From Pseudomonadota bacterium (GTDB lineage: Bacteria > Pseudomonadota > Alphaproteobacteria > Rhizobiales > Xanthobacteraceae), in the NCBI GenBank assembly GCA_023435725.1, contig JAEYRD010000044.1, positions 1 to 64,000 on the forward strand: a DNA stretch of 64,000 bases, read 5' to 3'. The first letter of the stretch is position 1. Each line of letters opens with the position of its first letter. The position numbers and the translations under genes were made by a program. The notes below the pieces were generated by a model. The model was given only the letters and a program-made list of their open reading frames with translations, had not been told where the DNA came from and searched no databases. This document shows, one piece after another, positions 18,225 to 25,894 of this stretch.

Positions 18225-19040
18225 ATGAACGTCGCTCCGCGACTGACGGGCCTCGTCGGCGAAGGCGCATCGCCGGCGCTGCTCGAACTCGATCACGTCA
18301 GCATCAGCTATCCGACGCCGGACGGCATCCTCACAGCAGTCGAGGACGTCAGCTTCTGGATCTCGCCCGGCGAACGACTGGTACTGCTTGGCCCGTCGGG
18401 CTGCGGCAAGTCCACGCTGCTGCGTGCCGTCGGTGGCTTCCTCAAGCCAAGCTCCGGCGAGCTTCGCATGAACGGCCGGCGGATCGGGGCCCCGGGTCCC
18501 GACCGCATGACCGTGTTTCAGGAATTCGACCAGCTGCTGCCATGGCGCACCGTGCTCGGCAACGTCCGCTATGCCCTGGAGCGCGGCAAATCGCTACCGC
18601 GCCGGGAGGCAGAGGGCGTGGCCCGGCGATGGCTCGAACGGGTCGGGCTGAAGAACTTCGTCAACGCCTTTCCTCATACCCTGTCCGGCGGAATGAAGCA
18701 GCGCGTCGCGATCGCGCGGGCCTTCGCGCTTGAACCCACGCTGCTGCTGATGGACGAACCCTTTGCCGCGCTGGACGCGTTGACGCGGCGGCAGATGCAG
18801 GACGAACTGCTCAAGCTGTGTGAGGAAACCGGAAACACCGCCTTGTTCGTGACCCACGGTATCGATGAGGCGATCCGCGTCGGAACCCGTATCCTGGCCC
18901 TGACACCACATCCCGGGCGACTGGCCGCCACATTCGATGTCCCGCCGGAAAGCCGTGCCCGCGGCGCCGCTGGCTTCGCAGAGCTGGAACGGCGGATCCA
19001 GGAAACCGTGTTTTCTGCTCCGGAAATCGACCATGTCTGA
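18225..19040 (+). CDS. ABC transporter ATP-binding protein, SsuB/TauB type
   Basis: A 271-residue single-domain ATPase with Walker A GPSGCGKSTLLRA, Q-loop region MTVFQEFDQLLPWRTVLGN, signature LSGGMKQR and Walker B LLLMDEPFAALDALTR, the last being the usual ending in SsuB/TauB/NrtD proteins. It starts 1 bp after the binding-protein stop and overlaps the permease gene by 8 bp. It energises the importer formed with the genes on either side. Confidence 0.9.
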   Translation: MNVAPRLTGLVGEGASPALLELDHVSISYPTPDGILTAVEDVSFWISPGERLVLLGPSGCGKSTLLRAVGGFLKPSSGELRMNGRRIGAPGPDRMTVFQEFDQLLPWRTVLGNVRYALERGKSLPRREAEGVARRWLERVGLKNFVNAFPHTLSGGMKQRVAIARAFALEPTLLLMDEPFAALDALTRRQMQDELLKLCEETGNTALFVTHGIDEAIRVGTRILALTPHPGRLAATFDVPPESRARGAAGFAELERRIQETVFSAPEIDHV

Positions 19041-19857
19041 CATCGCGGCGCCAAAGCTCGTTCGCGCACCAGCGCTACGGCGTGCCCTCGAGGGAACGCC
19101 CTGGCGGCGCGTCGTCATCCTCGCCGGCTTTGCTGTTGCCTGGGAGCTCTATGCGCGCTGGCTCGACAATGCGCTTCTGCTGCCGACCCTGGGCGCGACC
19201 CTGGCGGCGCTGTGGTCGGCAATCCTGTCGGGCGAACTGCCGAACCGCGCATTGACTTCGTTACGGGTTCTGATCTCCGGCTACGTGCTGGGCGTTGCCG
19301 TCGCGGCAGTGTTGACGACCCTCGCGGCATTGACGCGATGGGGCAATGAGGCTCTTGGCCTTTTGACGTCGATGTTCAACCCGCTTCCGGCCATTGCGCT
19401 GCTTCCGATTGCGCTGCTGTGGTTCGGCGTGGGAACGCCGAGCCTCATCTTCGTCATCGTCCACTCGGTTCTGTGGCCGGTGGCCCTTGCCTGCTATGGC
19501 GGCTTCCTCGCCGTGCCGCCAACTCTGAAGATGGCGGGTCGCAACCTCGGCCTGTCGGGCGGCCGGTTCGTCGCGGAAATTCTTGTACCTGCGGCCTTTC
19601 CCCAGATCCTGTCAGGCCTGCGAATCGGCTGGGCTTTCGCCTGGCGAACGCTGATCGCTGCCGAACTGGTCTTCGGCGTCAGCGCACGCTCCGGCGGAAT
19701 CGGCTGGTTCATCTACACCAGCCGTGCGCAACTGGAGACGGCAAGCGTCTTCGCCGGATTGCTCACGGTGATCCTTATCGGTCTGCTCGTCGAGGGCGTG
19801 ATCTTTCGGAGCCTGACGCGGCTCACGGTGCAGCGCTGGGGACAGGTGCAAACCTGA
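19033..19857 (+). CDS. ABC transporter permease, SsuC/TauC type
   Basis: A 274-residue permease of the SsuC/TauC/NrtB class with about six membrane segments. FNPLPAIALLPIALLWFGVG is the class hallmark, and the coupling loop MAGRNLGLSGGRFVAEILVP contacts the ATPase. The start at 19033 (MSDIAAPK) overlaps the ATPase gene by 8 bp; an earlier in-frame codon at 18937 lies inside that gene. Ends the SsuABC-like operon and is convergent with the nitroreductase at 19893, only 35 bp away. Confidence 0.9.
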   Translation: MSDIAAPKLVRAPALRRALEGTPWRRVVILAGFAVAWELYARWLDNALLLPTLGATLAALWSAILSGELPNRALTSLRVLISGYVLGVAVAAVLTTLAALTRWGNEALGLLTSMFNPLPAIALLPIALLWFGVGTPSLIFVIVHSVLWPVALACYGGFLAVPPTLKMAGRNLGLSGGRFVAEILVPAAFPQILSGLRIGWAFAWRTLIAAELVFGVSARSGGIGWFIYTSRAQLETASVFAGLLTVILIGLLVEGVIFRSLTRLTVQRWGQVQT

Positions 19858-19892
19858 CGCGCGACCGATGATCCCGATCGCCCCGCCCCGGT

Positions 19893-20759
19893 TCACTTGA
19901 GCGGAAATCCCAGCGCGCGCACCTCCTCGACGAGGCGATCCCGGCCATTCAGCGAGCGCACCGAGCCGAGCCGCTTCAGGACGGCCTCGACCCAGCCGAT
20001 CGCAGGCAGGCCTTCGCTGGCCTGAAAGCCGCGGAGCGTCGCGTCATAGGCCGCGATGCCCGTCTCGTCGCCGGAATCGGAATAGCGTTCATGATGGATC
20101 ACGACGTCCTGACGCAGGCGTGGCTTGACCTGCGCCGGCCTTGTCGCATCGGGGTAGCCGATGCACAGACCGAAGGCTGCGACCACGTTCGGCGGCAATC
20201 CCAATTCTTCGGCGACGGCGCCGGGCTTGTTGCGTATCGCGCCGATATAGACCGCCCCGAGGCCAAGTGACTCGGCGGCGACGACCGCATTCTGCGCGGC
20301 TAACGCCGCGTCGATGACGGCGACCAGGAATGTCTCGAGAAACGGCAAACCCTCATCCGGATGTTCTGAGCGCTTCGCCAGCCGCTCGGCACGCGACAGG
20401 TCGGCGAGCCAGACCAGGAACAGTGGCGCCTCGACAATGTGCTTCTGACCGCCCGCGAACTCGGCGAGACGGGCCTTGCGGGCCTGATCCTCCACCACGA
20501 CGACGCTCCAGGTCTGGAGGTTCGACGAGGACGGAGCCGATTGGGCGGCTGCCACCAGGGTTTCTACCGTCCGCGCTGGCAGCGGGTCAGGACGATAGGA
20601 TCGTACCGAGCGGTGTGCGAGGAGATTTGCCAGCACGCCGTTCCAGGCATCGCCGATCCCGGGCAGATCGTTGCCGTACCGCGCGCGCAGGGCCTGCGTA
20701 ATAGCATCGGACTTGGAAGGTCCAGGAACGACTTTCAGACTGGTCTTGGCGTCACTCAC
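19893..20759 (-). CDS. Nitroreductase family (NfsA-like) oxidoreductase
   Basis: A 288-residue flavin oxidoreductase resembling NADPH-dependent NfsA/Frp-type proteins. LLAHRSVRSYRPDPLPARTV (about residues 48-67) and AAQSAPSSSNLQTWSVVVV bind FMN. LGLGAVYIGAIRNKP and GLCIGYPDA in the C-terminal half are also typical. Last gene of the minus-strand cluster, 22 bp downstream of a Tat-type binding protein. It may supply reduced flavin or reduce an organosulfur or nitro substrate; the role is inferred from context only. Confidence 0.85.
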   Translation of the reverse strand: MSDAKTSLKVVPGPSKSDAITQALRARYGNDLPGIGDAWNGVLANLLAHRSVRSYRPDPLPARTVETLVAAAQSAPSSSNLQTWSVVVVEDQARKARLAEFAGGQKHIVEAPLFLVWLADLSRAERLAKRSEHPDEGLPFLETFLVAVIDAALAAQNAVVAAESLGLGAVYIGAIRNKPGAVAEELGLPPNVVAAFGLCIGYPDATRPAQVKPRLRQDVVIHHERYSDSGDETGIAAYDATLRGFQASEGLPAIGWVEAVLKRLGSVRSLNGRDRLVEEVRALGFPLK

Positions 20760-20781
20760 GGGATTCTCCTCTCAACCGGCA

Positions 20782-21876
20782 TCACGCTTCAACATCAACA
20801 ACGACACGATTGGCAAGCTTTGCCGGATCCGTGCTGGGCTTGATGATGGTCGCGCGCTTCAGGTCGCTGGTGATCTTCACGACTTCCTCGCGCAGCGCGG
20901 CCCCCGAGGGATGATGACCATGGGCGTGACTGCGCAGCATCGCCGCGAGATCGGCCACCGCCACCTTGGGCGTATATGGCGCGAAAATTTCCGCACCATC
21001 GTCGGGGTTCTCAGAGACGTGATGAGCCGCTTCCCGGATCGCTATGGTTAACGCCCTCACGGCCACCGGATCTGATGTCCAGAGCGAGCTCCGCACGCCA
21101 AGTGTGCAACACGACAGATTGGCGTAGTCGCCGCTGAGGTTCGATGCGATCTCGACGAGATCGCCACTGGCCCGCCGCTCGGTGAGCCAGGCATTCGGAT
21201 CGGAATCGGCGATGGCCTGAATTTCCCCCCGTTGGAGCGCGATCAATTGCAGGTCGGCCGGGAATTCCCGCCACTGGACGTCGGTCTGCGGATCGAGCCC
21301 GTTGTCCGACAGAAGGATGGCGAAGAAGTTGCGCGGCGGACCGGAAATGCTGGATACGCCGATGGTCTTGCCCTTGAGGTCCGTAATGTCCTTGAAGCCT
21401 GACTCCTTGCGCACGAACAGGCGGGTGCAGCCGCCGTGCAGGCCCGTCGTGAGCTTGACGTCGATGCCCTGCTCCAGCGGCTTCAGCCAATTGAGCAGCA
21501 TGCTCGACCCCGCATCCGCCTTGTCGGTCGCAAGCGCCTGAAGCATCTGGTCGGTGTTGCCGGCGAGCTGAAGGAATTCCACATCGAGATTGTGACGCGC
21601 AAAATATCCTCGATGCAGTGCGACGGGCACGGCCGCCGTGCAAATGCCGGTGCCGTTATAGGCAAAGCGGATATGACGCGGCGGGGCTTTCGGAGTGTCC
21701 GTGGCCGCGACCTTGCAGATCGGTGCATCGCTCAAGGGATCGGCCACCGGGCCGAGACCGAACGCGGGAAAGGCGCGCGCGGCCTGCATCAATCCGAATG
21801 GCGCGCTGACGCCGGCGAGACCCGCCAGGCCGAGCATGCGACGTCGGGACCACGGTGTGTGTCGATCTGATGTCAT
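20782..21876 (-). CDS. ABC substrate-binding protein with Tat signal (SsuA/NrtA-like)
   Basis: A 364-residue binding protein with a twin-arginine leader (SRRRMLGLAGLAG at residues 10-22). The mature part begins RHIRFAYNGTGICTAAVPVA, followed by the NMT1-type ligand-binding fold. The ATG at 21876 has CAGGAG six bases upstream and is preferred over upstream in-frame codons. No permease or ATPase accompanies it, so it must borrow one, plausibly the SsuBC pair at 18225-19857 (inference). It sits directly downstream of a flavoprotein-ferredoxin pair in the same operon. Confidence 0.85.
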   Translation of the reverse strand: MTSDRHTPWSRRRMLGLAGLAGVSAPFGLMQAARAFPAFGLGPVADPLSDAPICKVAATDTPKAPPRHIRFAYNGTGICTAAVPVALHRGYFARHNLDVEFLQLAGNTDQMLQALATDKADAGSSMLLNWLKPLEQGIDVKLTTGLHGGCTRLFVRKESGFKDITDLKGKTIGVSSISGPPRNFFAILLSDNGLDPQTDVQWREFPADLQLIALQRGEIQAIADSDPNAWLTERRASGDLVEIASNLSGDYANLSCCTLGVRSSLWTSDPVAVRALTIAIREAAHHVSENPDDGAEIFAPYTPKVAVADLAAMLRSHAHGHHPSGAALREEVVKITSDLKRATIIKPSTDPAKLANRVVVDVEA

Positions 21877-21928
21877 GGACATCTCCTGATTGCCGCTGAC
21901 GTTCATGACCGCGGCGATGGTGTAACCT

Positions 21929-22249
21929 TCAATGGCCGAACAGCCGATAGCTCCGATCCGCGTCCCGCAGGTGCCGGCTCTCGTCGGTCCAGCCCACCGC
22001 ACGTCGATAGCTGCCCAACAGAGCAGCCTCCTTCAGCGCTCCGATATTGACCTGTTGCGGCGCATCGGCAAACGGCGAGACGAACAGCACATCCTCCGGG
22101 CAATAGAGCTCGCAGAGGAAACAGGTCTGACAGTCGCTCTGGCGCGCGATCCTGGGAATGTCGTCGGTCTTGTCAAAGACATTGGTCGGGCACACGCTCA
22201 CACAGATGTCGCAGGCCGTGCACCGCTCGGCATCGATGACCTCGATCAT
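21929..22249 (-). CDS. Two-cluster [4Fe-4S] ferredoxin (AprB-like), second copy
   Basis: A 106-residue ferredoxin, paralogue of the one at 14700. Cluster motifs are C10-x2-C13-x2-C16-x3-C20-P and C40-x2-C43-x2-C46-x3-C50, and the ending again has AVGWTDE. The start at 22249 (MIEVIDAERC) overlaps the flavoprotein gene by 4 bp, matching the arrangement of the first pair. Expected to be the electron-transfer partner of the flavoprotein. Confidence 0.85.
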   Translation of the reverse strand: MIEVIDAERCTACDICVSVCPTNVFDKTDDIPRIARQSDCQTCFLCELYCPEDVLFVSPFADAPQQVNIGALKEAALLGSYRRAVGWTDESRHLRDADRSYRLFGH

Positions 22250-23874
22250 TCCGCAGCCTCCGAATAGTGGGCAGACGTCAGCGGACGCGCCGACGTCCAG
22301 ACCTCGTCGAGCCCCCCGGTCGTCACGTAGTGGCGATAGCGATCGTCCTGCTCGGGACGATCGTCGCGGCGATGCATTCCCCGGCTTTCCTGCCGGGCCA
22401 CCGCGCTGCGATACATCCAACGCGCGGTCGCGAGCATGGCGGCGGCCTCACGCGCCCGAAGCAGATCCTCCTCGCCAGATGGACCGGCATCCGAAGCCTC
22501 AGACCAAAACCCATCCAGACGACGCAGCGACTCGCCGAGCCGTCCGGCCTCGCGGAAATAGTTCAGCTCGTAGGGGAAGACTTCGTCCTGGACGTTTCGT
22601 GCGAGCTTATCCGCCTGCAATGCTCGCCCGTTCCCGGAGCGAAGAGCGACGGTGCCGCGTCGAACAACTTGACGCTCCCTCGTGGTACCCAATTGGCGAG
22701 CAAACTCGGCGGCGCCCTGCCCTGCCCAATATCCCGACGACATTGCCCAGGCCGCATTGTGGCTGCCGCCGCCGGTGAAACCGCCGCAGATCAGCTCGCG
22801 AGTCGCTGCGTCGCCCGCCGCGTAGAGTCCGGGAACGGTGGTCGCGCAGCTGTCGTCGACGATCCGCAGCCCGCCCGTACCGCGGACGGTGCCCTCGAGG
22901 CGAAGCGTGATCGGAAAGCGCTGCGTGAAGGGATCGATGCCGGTCCGGTCGAATGGCAGGAAGAAGTTCGGCTGGGACACCCGCATGTGCCGCTGGGTCT
23001 CGGCATCGGCCTCGTCGAGCTGGGCGTAGACCGGCCCCTTACGCAGCGCCCGCGCAATCACCGATCGCCCGCCCTTGGATGACGCCCCCGGAATGACGCT
23101 GCCTTCCTCGTCGGTGAAGCTCGCCCCGCTGTAGAACAGGGTCTTGGTCACCGAGCCGAATGCCGGCGAGATCGCATAAGCGTCCGAAAACTCCATGCTG
23201 GTGAACTCCGCGCCAGCCTCGGCCGCCAGGAGATAGCCATCGCCGGTCAGCACGTTCGACCCGAGCGTCTTGCTGAGGAAGGCGCATCCGCCGGTGGCGA
23301 TCACCACAGCCTTAGCATTGACCACCCAACGGTCCCCCTTCTGCCGTCGCAGCCCAGCGGCGCCAGCGACCACGCCGTTGCTGTCGACAAGCAGTTCGAG
23401 CGCCGGCGCGTGATCGAGGATGGTCACCCCCGCCTGCTTAGTGCGTTTCCGCATGAGCCGCATGTATTCCGGCCCCTGGAGCGAATTCCGCTGCGGTTTG
23501 CCGCAGTCGTCTGCTGGATAAGGATAGCCCCAATCAGCGAGCTGGTTGCTTTGGGCGTAAGTTCGATCCAGCACCCGTGCCATCCAGCGTCGATCCTGGA
23601 GATGGCCGCCGAGCTTCTCGCGGCTCGCCATCGCGGCCTCGCGACGTTCGGGAGCCGGGTCGACGTACCATACGCCGGTGCCGGCCGCCGCGGTCGCGCC
23701 CGACGTGCCGCAAAACCCCTTGTCCGCCAGCACGACACGCGCGCCGTGTTCCGCGGCACTGATCGCGGCCCACGTGCCCGCTGGACCGCCACCTAGCACC
23801 AGCACATCCGCGTCGAACACAACCGATCCTGCCGAACTCGACAGCTTCTCGGCACGGCCAGACGGATTCGTCAT
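22246..23874 (-). CDS. FAD-dependent oxidoreductase, AprA/fumarate reductase-like, second copy
   Basis: A 542-residue flavoprotein, paralogue of the 15062 gene. FAD fold ADVLVLGGGPAGTWAAISAA, then VVLADKGFCGTSG; second FAD region GLYAAGDAATRELICGGF; C-terminal ESRGMHRRDDRPEQ. Both copies share the N-terminal fold almost word for word but diverge in the middle, suggesting different substrates. The start at 23874 has GGAGA upstream. It belongs to the minus-strand cluster that begins with O-acetylhomoserine sulfhydrylase, and is followed by its ferredoxin, a binding protein and a nitroreductase. Confidence 0.85.
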   Translation of the reverse strand: MTNPSGRAEKLSSSAGSVVFDADVLVLGGGPAGTWAAISAAEHGARVVLADKGFCGTSGATAAAGTGVWYVDPAPERREAAMASREKLGGHLQDRRWMARVLDRTYAQSNQLADWGYPYPADDCGKPQRNSLQGPEYMRLMRKRTKQAGVTILDHAPALELLVDSNGVVAGAAGLRRQKGDRWVVNAKAVVIATGGCAFLSKTLGSNVLTGDGYLLAAEAGAEFTSMEFSDAYAISPAFGSVTKTLFYSGASFTDEEGSVIPGASSKGGRSVIARALRKGPVYAQLDEADAETQRHMRVSQPNFFLPFDRTGIDPFTQRFPITLRLEGTVRGTGGLRIVDDSCATTVPGLYAAGDAATRELICGGFTGGGSHNAAWAMSSGYWAGQGAAEFARQLGTTRERQVVRRGTVALRSGNGRALQADKLARNVQDEVFPYELNYFREAGRLGESLRRLDGFWSEASDAGPSGEEDLLRAREAAAMLATARWMYRSAVARQESRGMHRRDDRPEQDDRYRHYVTTGGLDEVWTSARPLTSAHYSEAAE

Positions 23875-23953
23875 CGCTCGTCTCCGGTTTGGCGGCGCCA
23901 GGCCCGCCCTGGTTCTGTGATCGATTGCGACAGACTGTCCGCGTCGAACCGGC

Positions 23954-24736
23954 TCAGAACGCCGGTATCTGCCCCGGAAGCTTGTCCTTGATGAGCTGGC
24001 GGATCGTGTCGTTCTGATAGGCGCGCACCAGCCTCGGCACCCAGGGCGCATCCTTGTCGCGCTCGCGAACGGCGATGAAGTTGTTGTAGGGATTGTTGAC
24101 CGATGATTCGATTGCGATGGAATCCTTGCCAGGAATGAGGCCGACCGGCACCGCGTAGTTGGTATTGATGACCGCAGCATCGACGTCATCAAGGCTGCGC
24201 GGCAATTGAGCCGCGTCGATTTCGCGGATCTTGAGCTTCTTTGGATTTCCGACCACATCGAGGACGGTCGGCAGGATCCCCACCCCATCCCTGAGCTGGA
24301 TCAGCTTCTCGGCCTGAAGCAGCAGAAGCGCGCGGCCGCCGTTCGAGGGATCATTTGGAATCCCGATCGACGCGCCGTCCTTGATCTCGGCGACGGATTT
24401 CAGCTTCTTCGAGTAGAGGCCGATCGGAGCAACGATGGTTTCGCCGACCGCCACGATCTTGTAGCCCCGCGTCTTGACCTGGTTGTCGAGGAACGGCTTG
24501 TGCTGGAAAGCATTGGCATCGAGGTCACCGGCATCGAGTGCCGCATTGGGCAGGAGATAGTCGTTGAAGACGACCACCTGGACGTCGAGCCCGTCCTTGG
24601 CGGCGGTCTCCTTGACCTTCGACCATACGATCTCGGCGTCACCGCCGGATACTCCGACCTTGATCTTCTGATCCGCAAGCGCGGGCGCGGCGAACAGAGC
24701 CAGAGCGGCCATCAGCACGAACAACCGGCGGTTCAT
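23954..24736 (-). CDS. MetQ/NlpA-family substrate-binding protein without lipobox
   Basis: A 260-residue binding protein of the MetQ/NlpA family: KIKVGVSGGDAEIVWSKVKE at the mature N-end, LDANAFQHKPFLDNQ (ligand region) and GLYSKKLKSVAEIKDGASI. The signal peptide (residues 1-21, ending ALA) has no cysteine at the cleavage site, so it should be a free periplasmic protein rather than the usual lipoprotein. No MetN or MetI gene lies in the window. One of two MetQ proteins flanking the 83-codon gene at 24780. Confidence 0.88.
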   Translation of the reverse strand: MNRRLFVLMAALALFAAPALADQKIKVGVSGGDAEIVWSKVKETAAKDGLDVQVVVFNDYLLPNAALDAGDLDANAFQHKPFLDNQVKTRGYKIVAVGETIVAPIGLYSKKLKSVAEIKDGASIGIPNDPSNGGRALLLLQAEKLIQLRDGVGILPTVLDVVGNPKKLKIREIDAAQLPRSLDDVDAAVINTNYAVPVGLIPGKDSIAIESSVNNPYNNFIAVRERDKDAPWVPRLVRAYQNDTIRQLIKDKLPGQIPAF

Positions 24737-24779
24737 AATCTACGTTCTCCTATTCAAGCCAGATGTCTGGTTCAGTTGG

Positions 24780-25031
24780 TTATCCGACACGGGCAACCAG
24801 GACATCCGCCGTCGCATCCGCAAATTCGGCCGACATATCGTGGAAGACGACAAGTTCCTGGACCGTCGCAGCACGTGGATGATGGTCTGGCGTCCTCGAG
24901 CCCTGCCGACCCAGGAAGGACCGGCCGATCGCCCGCGCGAACCATGGCGAACCGGCAATCTCCGCAGCCTGTTTCTCGCTTCCAGCCACAAACGCAAGGC
25001 GCATGTGATCGACATCGACAACATAGATCAT
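24780..25031 (-). CDS. Small protein of unknown function between two MetQ genes
   Basis: An 83-residue protein beginning MIYVVDVDHMRLAFVAGSE, with a conserved-looking ELVVFHDMSAEFADATADV near the end. No signal peptide, membrane segment or known motif was recognised, so it is probably cytoplasmic. It is co-directional with both flanking MetQ genes at spacings of about 30 and 43 bp, which argues for a real operon member. Function unknown; a small enzyme-associated or substrate-sensing role is only a guess. Confidence 0.6.
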   Translation of the reverse strand: MIYVVDVDHMRLAFVAGSEKQAAEIAGSPWFARAIGRSFLGRQGSRTPDHHPRAATVQELVVFHDMSAEFADATADVLVARVG

Positions 25032-25060
25032 GGCGTGATGTCCCTGCGCAGCGCTCGCTC

Positions 25061-25858
25061 CTAGCTGCTGAACCCCGCCGGAATGAACGCCGGCAGCTTG
25101 TCCTCGATGAATTGCTTCACCTCGGGAGAATTGAACACCTGGATGAACGCCTTCAGCCGCGGGTCATCCTTCTTGTCCGGCCGGGCCGTGAAGCGCAGCA
25201 CGAGCCCGTCGTCGACGGTACGGTCGATGATCAATGCCGATTTCGGATCACCACCCGCCGGGATGAGATAGGTGATGTTGACGAGCGCCAGCGTCACGTC
25301 GTCGAGCGAACGATAGGTCTGCGCCGGGTCGAGCTCGACGATCTTGAGGTTCTTAGGGTTCTCGGTGATGTCGAACTTGCTGACCGAAAAGCCCTTGCCC
25401 GGCGCCAACTTGATCAGTCCGGCGCGCTCGAGCAGGATCAGGCCGCGGGCGCCGTTGAGCGGCTCGTTCGGAATGGCGACGCTGTCACCGGATTTGATCT
25501 CATCGAGCTTCTTGATCTTCTTCGAGAACAGGCCGACCGGCGCGATCACGCCGACCTTGTCGGCCTGCACGAGGTTGAAGCCGCGCTGCCTGTTCTGAAG
25601 CGCAAGATAAGTCGCATGCTGAAACAGATTGGCATCGACCTCACCGCTGTTGACGACCTCGTTCAACGCCACCCAGTCGGACAGCTCGACGATCTTGACG
25701 TCCTGCCCTTTATCTTTCGCGAGCTTGGCGGCAAAGGACGCCAATTGCGCAACCGGGCCGGCGCTGGTCGCGATCTTGAGGGGTTCGCCCGCGAAGGCGG
25801 CCGCGGTGAATGCGAACCAAAGACCTGCGGCCTGGGCGGTGCGACGAAGAATTCCCAT
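25061..25858 (-). CDS. MetQ/NlpA-family substrate-binding protein without lipobox
   Basis: A 265-residue MetQ-family protein: signal peptide ending AAAFAGE, then LKIATSAGPVAQLASFAAKL, VDANLFQHATYLALQN (ligand region) and GLFSKKIKKLDEIKSGDSV. As in its neighbour, no lipobox cysteine is present. The two MetQ proteins in this cluster are clearly homologous but well diverged, so they likely bind different ligands. No cognate MetNI is encoded nearby. Downstream of the sulfhydrylase gene by 36 bp. Confidence 0.88.
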   Translation of the reverse strand: MGILRRTAQAAGLWFAFTAAAFAGEPLKIATSAGPVAQLASFAAKLAKDKGQDVKIVELSDWVALNEVVNSGEVDANLFQHATYLALQNRQRGFNLVQADKVGVIAPVGLFSKKIKKLDEIKSGDSVAIPNEPLNGARGLILLERAGLIKLAPGKGFSVSKFDITENPKNLKIVELDPAQTYRSLDDVTLALVNITYLIPAGGDPKSALIIDRTVDDGLVLRFTARPDKKDDPRLKAFIQVFNSPEVKQFIEDKLPAFIPAGFSS

Positions 25859-25894
25859 TATCTCGAGTTCCCGTTTCGATGCAGAAGATGTGTC

